From: Kordiimonadaceae bacterium | Lineage (GTDB): Bacteria; Pseudomonadota; Alphaproteobacteria; Sphingomonadales; Kordiimonadaceae | Assembly: GCA_014238195.1 (NCBI GenBank) | Contig: JABABO010000173.1 | Coordinates: 1 to 9,176 of the forward strand | Direction of reading: 5' to 3' | DNA: 9,176 nucleotides | In this document: one piece after another, positions 5,382-9,176 of the stretch | Position numbering within the stretch: position 1 is the stretch's first letter | Layout: each line of letters starts with the position of its first letter | The notes under the pieces: model-generated | What the model was told of the DNA's origin: nothing | Database searches by the model: none | The model's input: the letters and a program-made list of their open reading frames with translations, nothing else | Made by a program: the position numbers and the translations under genes

Positions 5382-7166
5382 GTGAACCCATACGAAAATT
5401 TACCGAGTAGTGCATTCTGGCGCACAGGAGTTACGAATAATGATGGCTTAGCGGATATACATCGTCCTAAGTGGGAATTGAAAAAGACTGATCTCGTTGT
5501 AACAATGGGGAGTTGCTTTGCTCAACACATTGGTAAAAAGCTGAAAAGTTTAGATTTTAATGTCCCGTACTTCGATGACCCAAAAAACGTTAAATCAGTA
5601 GCCTTTAGCGCTAATTATGGAAATATTTATACAGTTCGACAAGCATTGCAGATTTTGCAAGAAGCAGATGGAAGTTTTAAACCGTCCGAAATCGCTTGGA
5701 AAACTGAACATGGCTACGTAGATTGTTTGCGGCCAAACGTGATGGATACTGATTTTAAAACAATAGAAGAGTTGCAGCAGTGTCGGGATATTCACCTAAA
5801 ATCGTGTATGAATGCCATAGAAAAACTAGATGTTTTTATTTTTACTTTAGGATTGAGCGAAGCTTGGCTTATTAAAGAGTGCGGTAGAGTATTACCTGTA
5901 GTGCCAGGTCTTTTAGGCGGCTTATTTAACCCAGATAAATACGTTTTTAAGAATTTTTCATTTCTTGAAATCAAAGAGGACCTAGATAGCCTCATTTCAC
6001 TGATTACAAAAATAAGACAGGGCCGTTCTTTTAAAGTACTTTTAACGGTTTCGCCTGTGCCTTTGACGGCTACTGCTGAACCAAGGCATGTTTTGGTTTC
6101 CTCAACCAGTTCAAAAGCTATTTTACGAGCGGTTGCGGATGAAGTCTCAAACGCGAATGATTTTGTTGATTATTTTCCTTCATATGAAATTGTGACAAAT
6201 CCTAAAACCATACAGTTTAATTACGAAGATAATTTAAGAACGGTAAAAAAGAGTATTGTCGATGAGGTCATGAATATTTTCGAGTGTGTTTATGCTGCAC
6301 TTGATGAAAATGCGATAAAGAACGATCAAAAATTTGTTACCATGCAATCAATTGATGAACTTGGGGACGTAGACTGTGAAGATTTCCTGCTTGAAACATT
6401 CAGTACGGAACAAAATTCCTCACAATCTTTACTGCCATTTGATAGTCCAAAAATGCTATTTTTTGGTAATTCTCATATTGCAGTTATAAAAAATAGTTTG
6501 AAAAAGTCTTTGCTGGAGAATTCTTTATTTGCACCAGTACATTTTCTTGAAAATGATCCTTTTCAAGAAATCGAAACTAAACACTTTCGTGAGTTCAAGT
6601 TCAAAAATAAAGTTTTTAAAAATGTTTATGCAAAAGAGCATGAAATTCTTATTCTTACAGGGTTTGGGCTTTTTGGCGACGGAATAATTAGAAGTTTTGG
6701 GGCATTAAAATCTGGATATAAAAATAGGAATGCCAGCAATTTATCCCCTAACTTACCGCAATCTGTGGAAAATTCTATGCAAATTGAACATAAGTTTACT
6801 AAACAAATAAGGGTTAGGTTAGATATTATAGATCAAATTATTTTAAATGGGGGTTTCAAAAAAATTGTATGGGTAGTTTCCCCCAATCTACCAGAATCAG
6901 CAGCTCGTTTTCGTTTTGGTGATCAATTTGTTGATAGCGGTATTTTTAAGGAATTTAAAAGAATATATAGCCAAGTTTTTACAAAACTTACACAGCCATA
7001 TCTAGATCAAATTACGTTCATTTATCATGATGATAAGCTTTATAATCATACTGGTTTTGTAAAGAATAAATATTCTCGCCCTAACGAATGGGATATACAT
7101 GTGACTCCAGAATTTTTTATTGATGGAAATTTATCTGAAAAAATTCTTCGCGCCGTGAAATTATGA
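5382..7166 (+). CDS. GSCFA-domain protein with probable second SGNH-like domain
   Basis: The 594-residue product carries the eponymous GSCFA motif (residues 43-47, in VTMGSCFAQHI). Other family marks of PF08885 follow: FTLGLSEAW (154-162), SPVPLTAT (224-231), a serine/lysine pair in TSSKAILRA (242-250), and YFPSYE (264-269). GSCFA belongs to the SGNH/GDSL hydrolase clan, whose members act on esters or acyl groups, but no reaction has been firmly assigned to it. The C-terminal half (about 355-594) begins with MLFFGNSHIAVIK, like a GDSH-type nucleophile block, and ends with DIHVTPEFF (571-579), which could be a D-x-H catalytic pair, so a tandem SGNH-like fold is inferred. No signal peptide or membrane segment is seen, so it is likely cytoplasmic. 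The gene is visibly more A/T-rich than its neighbours (13 G/C of 60 at 6601-6660), which may mean transfer. Function and link to neighbours are unknown; related genes often occur near surface-polysaccharide loci. Confidence 0.85.
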   Translation: MNPYENLPSSAFWRTGVTNNDGLADIHRPKWELKKTDLVVTMGSCFAQHIGKKLKSLDFNVPYFDDPKNVKSVAFSANYGNIYTVRQALQILQEADGSFKPSEIAWKTEHGYVDCLRPNVMDTDFKTIEELQQCRDIHLKSCMNAIEKLDVFIFTLGLSEAWLIKECGRVLPVVPGLLGGLFNPDKYVFKNFSFLEIKEDLDSLISLITKIRQGRSFKVLLTVSPVPLTATAEPRHVLVSSTSSKAILRAVADEVSNANDFVDYFPSYEIVTNPKTIQFNYEDNLRTVKKSIVDEVMNIFECVYAALDENAIKNDQKFVTMQSIDELGDVDCEDFLLETFSTEQNSSQSLLPFDSPKMLFFGNSHIAVIKNSLKKSLLENSLFAPVHFLENDPFQEIETKHFREFKFKNKVFKNVYAKEHEILILTGFGLFGDGIIRSFGALKSGYKNRNASNLSPNLPQSVENSMQIEHKFTKQIRVRLDIIDQIILNGGFKKIVWVVSPNLPESAARFRFGDQFVDSGIFKEFKRIYSQVFTKLTQPYLDQITFIYHDDKLYNHTGFVKNKYSRPNEWDIHVTPEFFIDGNLSEKILRAVKL

Positions 7167-7239
7167 ATACTTTGAATTACAGGTATTAGAACGCATTCTC
7201 ATTATCTTATATGATGGTTTTCTAAAGTACTTGAAATCC

Positions 7240-7254
7240 GGTCGAACGCCGACC
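7240..7254 (-). terminator. Hairpin after the cytochrome gene, possible terminator
   Basis: GGTCG (7240-7244) pairs perfectly with CGACC (7250-7254) around a 5-nt loop, 9 bases past the stop of the minus-strand cytochrome gene. In the minus direction the flanks AAT and ATT can extend the stem with a bulge, but only a short T-stretch follows. It could also stop transcripts from the converging GSCFA gene. The rest of 7167-7263 holds nothing I recognise. Confidence 0.4.
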
Positions 7255-7263
7255 ATTGCAAAA

Positions 7264-7806
7264 TTAATCGCTGCTAAAATGTTCATTCAAATACGCTTTA
7301 ACAAGTTCGTTGTCGGGGCTTTCCATGGGCAGCATACCTTGTTTTTCGACCATCCATTTCAAAAGCTCCGCCCAACGCGACTTTGTGACACGCTGTTGCA
7401 TGACGATGGCTAAACTGTGACATCCCGCGCAGTTAATAGCGACTTCTTCGTAACCCGTTGTGCGTGGCAGACCCCAATAATCATCATTAGGGTTGAAGCT
7501 ATTACCACGCGCCACACTGGCCCTTGAAATGCGTGGGTCTAGCGCGTTAAAAGAATCTCGGTAATGAACCTGGTTTGAATAACTTGCGGCCATTTCTGTA
7601 ACGCGCTGACGGCGTTTTGATCTTAAAGCGTCAGGCACTTCCGCGGTATTAATGGGCGAAGTGATATGAGCAATTTCATGCCCGTCAGATGAAGGGCTTG
7701 ATGTTTTTTCTGAGGTGTTCGATGGATCGCCGCAAGCGGCTAACATGAATAAACCTAACACTGAAAAGATTTTTAAAGGCCAAATTAGTTTAATGGATTG
7801 TTTCAT
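7264..7806 (-). CDS. Lipoprotein monohaem cytochrome c, SorB-like sulfite dehydrogenase subunit
   Basis: The 180-residue protein starts with a lipoprotein signal: basic start, hydrophobic stretch (about 8-22) and lipobox LAAC with the acylated cysteine at 25. The +2 residue is Gly, not Asp, so outer-membrane sorting is favoured and haem faces the periplasm. One CxxCH haem-c motif, CAGCH, is at 126-130, and Met158 or Met161 in GMLPMES is the likely distal ligand. The tail with SRWAELLKWMVEKQ and ELVKAYLNEH is typical of small cytochrome subunits of sulfite dehydrogenases. The region 30-100 is polar, low in known motifs and longer than in the minimal SorB proteins. It follows the sulfite oxidase gene with a 7-nt intergenic stretch after the stop region, so the pair probably forms an electron-transfer complex from sulfite to terminal oxidases. 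Identification as cytochrome c lipoprotein is secure; SorB role rests on context. Confidence 0.82.
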   Translation of the reverse strand: MKQSIKLIWPLKIFSVLGLFMLAACGDPSNTSEKTSSPSSDGHEIAHITSPINTAEVPDALRSKRRQRVTEMAASYSNQVHYRDSFNALDPRISRASVARGNSFNPNDDYWGLPRTTGYEEVAINCAGCHSLAIVMQQRVTKSRWAELLKWMVEKQGMLPMESPDNELVKAYLNEHFSSD

Positions 7807-7813
7807 GGCTCAA

Positions 7814-7819
7814 TCCTTA
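7814..7819 (-). promoter_or_regulatory. Ribosome binding site of the cytochrome gene, overlapping the upstream stop codon
   Basis: In the minus direction TAAGGA contains the TAA stop of the sulfite oxidase frame and the AGGA Shine-Dalgarno for the ATG at 7806, with 7 bases between. This arrangement supports translational coupling of the two sulfite dehydrogenase subunits. Confidence 0.6.
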
Positions 7820-9001
7820 CACCGCAAACACAGCAATTCGGTGCTGCATATTGTTCAAATATCCTTTTGGATTCCAGCCTGGTACAATTGCGGGTTGCCC
7901 CACGCCTGTTTGGTCGGTAGCACGCGCCCATACTTCATAGTAACCTGCTTCATTAAGCGTCAGTTTCGCGCGCCATTGTTGCCAAGCAAATTTATTCTTT
8001 GGCGCATCAAGCGATGCGGCTTGCCACGTAGCACCGAAATCAATCGACAGCTCAAGTTTATTGACATTCCCTTGCCCCGACCATGCATGACCACGCACTT
8101 CAAACGCTTGGCCTAATTGTTGTCGCTCGCCCGTCGTTGGGGATGTAATGATTGATTTTACGGGCATTTCATGGATGATCACCATATCTTCTTTGGGAAC
8201 CTCGGTACCTGGGCTAACAGGATAGGCGGGGACACGGTAAGCAGAGCCGGTCATTTTGGTGCCATCATGGATTTTGTCCCTAATCTGAATGCGCTTGAGC
8301 CATTTTTGCGAGCAGCTCCCAGGCCAGCCTGGTATGATGAGGCGCAAAGGGTAGCCATTCAGAACGGGTAGGGCTTCGCCGTTCATTTCAAAAGCGATGA
8401 GACAATCATCTGTCATGGCTTTTTCAATGGGAACCCCGCGCGATATGGGTGTTTTTGCAGGGTCACCAGATAAATGACCGTCAACGCTGTGATGGGCTGT
8501 GTAAACTGCGGTTTCTTTTATGCCTGCTTTTTCTAGTACGTCTTTCAAGCGCACGCCTGTCCATTCTGGGCAGCCAATAGCCCCTAACGACCATTGATTT
8601 CCAGATGCACCAGTTCCAACTGTACCGATAGCTGTAGAATCACGATATAATCTAAATCGAACAAAACCTGTATTTTGATTTGACTCTACGCTAACTGGCA
8701 AATGAACGTGAATCTGAATCTTGCTAGTCGTTGCACTAGGAGTAATACTAGCCGTAAGACCAGTAGCAGTTAGTGTTGTACTTGACGTTGATGGTGTGGT
8801 AGTTAAACCAGCGTGGACAACTTGTTTAACTCCTGTTACAACACCACTAGCTAAATGACTAGTATCAATAGCCCCATCTATAAGCTCCGCACTATCCACC
8901 GAGTTAGTAGCAAGCGTTCCTGAATCCACTATGCCATCTGGCAATCCACCAACAGATACCCCTGTAATCACTCCTGTTCCACCGTTTAAAGTTATAGCCA
9001 T
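7817..9001 (-). CDS. Chimeric frame: phage tail-fibre N-terminus joined to C-terminal sulfite oxidase (molybdopterin oxidoreductase)
   Basis: The 394-codon frame has two unrelated parts. Residues 1-135 (9001 to about 8597) start MAITLNGGTGVITG and continue with S/T-rich repeats and FRLYRDSTAIG, typical of marine phage tail-fibre proteins. From Gln136 on (about 8596-7817) it is a sulfite oxidase: QWSLGAIGC and EWTGVRL (136-152), SRGVPIEKA (187-195), EMNGEALP (205-212), GYPLRLIIPGW (216-226), HDGTKMTG (245-252), then the Mo-co dimerisation domain (about 280-394) with AWSGQG and YEVWARATDQ. That enzyme oxidises sulfite to sulfate in the periplasm and hands electrons to the cytochrome c encoded next. 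Its N-terminal third is missing: the Tat or Sec signal, the first pterin-binding residues and the cysteine that ligates molybdenum. The fused product would be inactive as a sulfite oxidase. A SoxC-like role is less likely because of the SorB-type partner. Each half is confidently assigned; the whole is probably not a real gene. Confidence 0.85.
   Translation of the reverse strand: MAITLNGGTGVITGVSVGGLPDGIVDSGTLATNSVDSAELIDGAIDTSHLASGVVTGVKQVVHAGLTTTPSTSSTTLTATGLTASITPSATTSKIQIHVHLPVSVESNQNTGFVRFRLYRDSTAIGTVGTGASGNQWSLGAIGCPEWTGVRLKDVLEKAGIKETAVYTAHHSVDGHLSGDPAKTPISRGVPIEKAMTDDCLIAFEMNGEALPVLNGYPLRLIIPGWPGSCSQKWLKRIQIRDKIHDGTKMTGSAYRVPAYPVSPGTEVPKEDMVIIHEMPVKSIITSPTTGERQQLGQAFEVRGHAWSGQGNVNKLELSIDFGATWQAASLDAPKNKFAWQQWRAKLTLNEAGYYEVWARATDQTGVGQPAIVPGWNPKGYLNNMQHRIAVFAV
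8590..8603. other. Phage/bacterial junction inside the chimeric frame
   Basis: Reading the minus strand, phage-like residues GTGASGN (129-135) pass directly into sulfite-oxidase residues QWSLGAIG (136-143). The change falls at about base 8597, with an uncertainty of a few codons because GN could belong to either side. No insertion-sequence end, target duplication, tRNA or integrase lies near it. Confidence 0.65.
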
Positions 9002-9176
9002 CTAGTTATCTCCTTTCGGATATTTCTCTTTTACTGCCAAACAGTCTGCTATGTACTTGTCTACTTGAGCCTGATCGCCCTTTACTATGCCGTCTAAATA
9101 ATCTTCCATTGGGGGGTATTCTGCTTTTCTATCTTCTTTATATTTTTCTTCTGCAACCCATTTTCCATAAAGATCA
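9002..9176 (-). CDS. Small phage structural/virion-associated protein, C-terminal end (start outside window)
   Basis: An open minus-strand frame runs from the right edge to the TAG at 9004-9002, giving 58 visible codons including the stop. The visible peptide is highly charged, with KWVAEEKYKEDR, then EYPPMEDYLDGIVKGD, and ends LAVKEKYPKGDN. Short proteins with a YPxxxDxLD block and a KxKYPK end are common immediately before tail-fibre genes in marine tailed phages; their role is not established, and tail assembly is a guess. The stop directly abuts the ATG of the next frame (9001), which fits a compact phage gene order. No bacterial relative is recognised. Confidence 0.65.
   Translation of the reverse strand, partial: DLYGKWVAEEKYKEDRKAEYPPMEDYLDGIVKGDQAQVDKYIADCLAVKEKYPKGDN
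9009..9016 (-). promoter_or_regulatory. Strong ribosome binding site before the phage tail-fibre start
   Basis: In the minus direction AAAGGAGA lies 7 bases before the ATG at 9001, inside the last codons of the preceding phage gene. It is a near-perfect Shine-Dalgarno, supports ATG 9001 as the true tail-fibre start, and shows that this part of the frame belongs to the phage rather than to the sulfite oxidase. Confidence 0.7.

Noticed and set aside
7715..8371. Plus-strand open frames opposite the sulfite oxidase and cytochrome genes
   Set aside because: They contradict strong homology on the minus strand and show no protein family pattern.
7817..9001. Phage-borne auxiliary sulfite oxidase gene or a genuine novel fusion enzyme
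   Set aside because: The molybdenum-cysteine region is missing and the downstream cytochrome is a normal bacterial gene, so a functional fusion is unlikely; kept only as a finding to be tested.
1..9176. CRISPR arrays, tRNA or rRNA genes, insertion sequences, toxin-antitoxin or defence genes
   Set aside because: No spaced direct-repeat array, cloverleaf-like sequence, transposase, or defence-family motif was seen on either strand.

Overview
The window looks like a contig end from a Gram-negative, probably marine, alphaproteobacterium of moderate G+C. This is inferred from the character of GlpD, the IlvD/Edd-type sugar-acid dehydratase and the GSCFA protein, plus an outer-membrane-type lipoprotein cytochrome; no rRNA or other phylogenetic marker is present. 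The last ~580 bases instead carry tail-fibre-type sequence typical of marine tailed phages.

Layout. (1) 1-942, + strand: 3' part of a flavin-dependent tryptophan-halogenase-family gene, cut by the left window edge. (2) 1045-2568, - strand: complete aerobic glycerol-3-phosphate dehydrogenase (glpD), convergent with the halogenase gene across a hairpin-rich gap. (3) 2569-2743: divergent control region with a large dyad, a sigma70-like promoter candidate and two competing hairpins in the glpD leader. (4) 2744-5149, + strand: tight two-gene operon of a KDPGal-type aldolase (dgoA) and an IlvD/Edd-family sugar-acid dehydratase of the arabinonate/xylonate/galactonate type, 3 nt apart. (5) 5150-5381: gap with a possible terminator and a promoter for (6) 5382-7166, + strand: an AT-rich GSCFA protein with a GTG start and probably two SGNH-like domains. 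(7) 7264-8596, - strand: a SorAB-like sulfite dehydrogenase pair, i.e. the C-terminal part of a molybdenum sulfite oxidase followed by a lipoprotein cytochrome c. (8) ~8597-9176, - strand: phage sequence with the end of a small phage protein and the N-terminus of a tail-fibre protein, joined in frame to the truncated sulfite oxidase.

How the genes work together. Genes 4 dehydrate a sugar acid to a 2-keto-3-deoxy acid and cleave the phosphorylated product to pyruvate plus a triose phosphate; the kinase and the sugar dehydrogenase are not in the window. GlpD feeds glycerol-3-phosphate into the same triose-phosphate pool. Halogenase-family proteins are frequent partners of TonB-dependent receptors in polysaccharide loci of such bacteria, so the left half may be the edge of a carbohydrate-use locus (inference). 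The sulfite oxidase/cytochrome pair would move electrons from sulfite to the respiratory chain.

The most important observation is the in-frame phage/sulfite-oxidase junction near 8590-8603. It removes the part of the sulfite oxidase that carries the molybdenum-ligating cysteine. I judge it more likely to be an assembly or amplification chimera than a real fusion gene. I see no convincing new defence or mobile system here.
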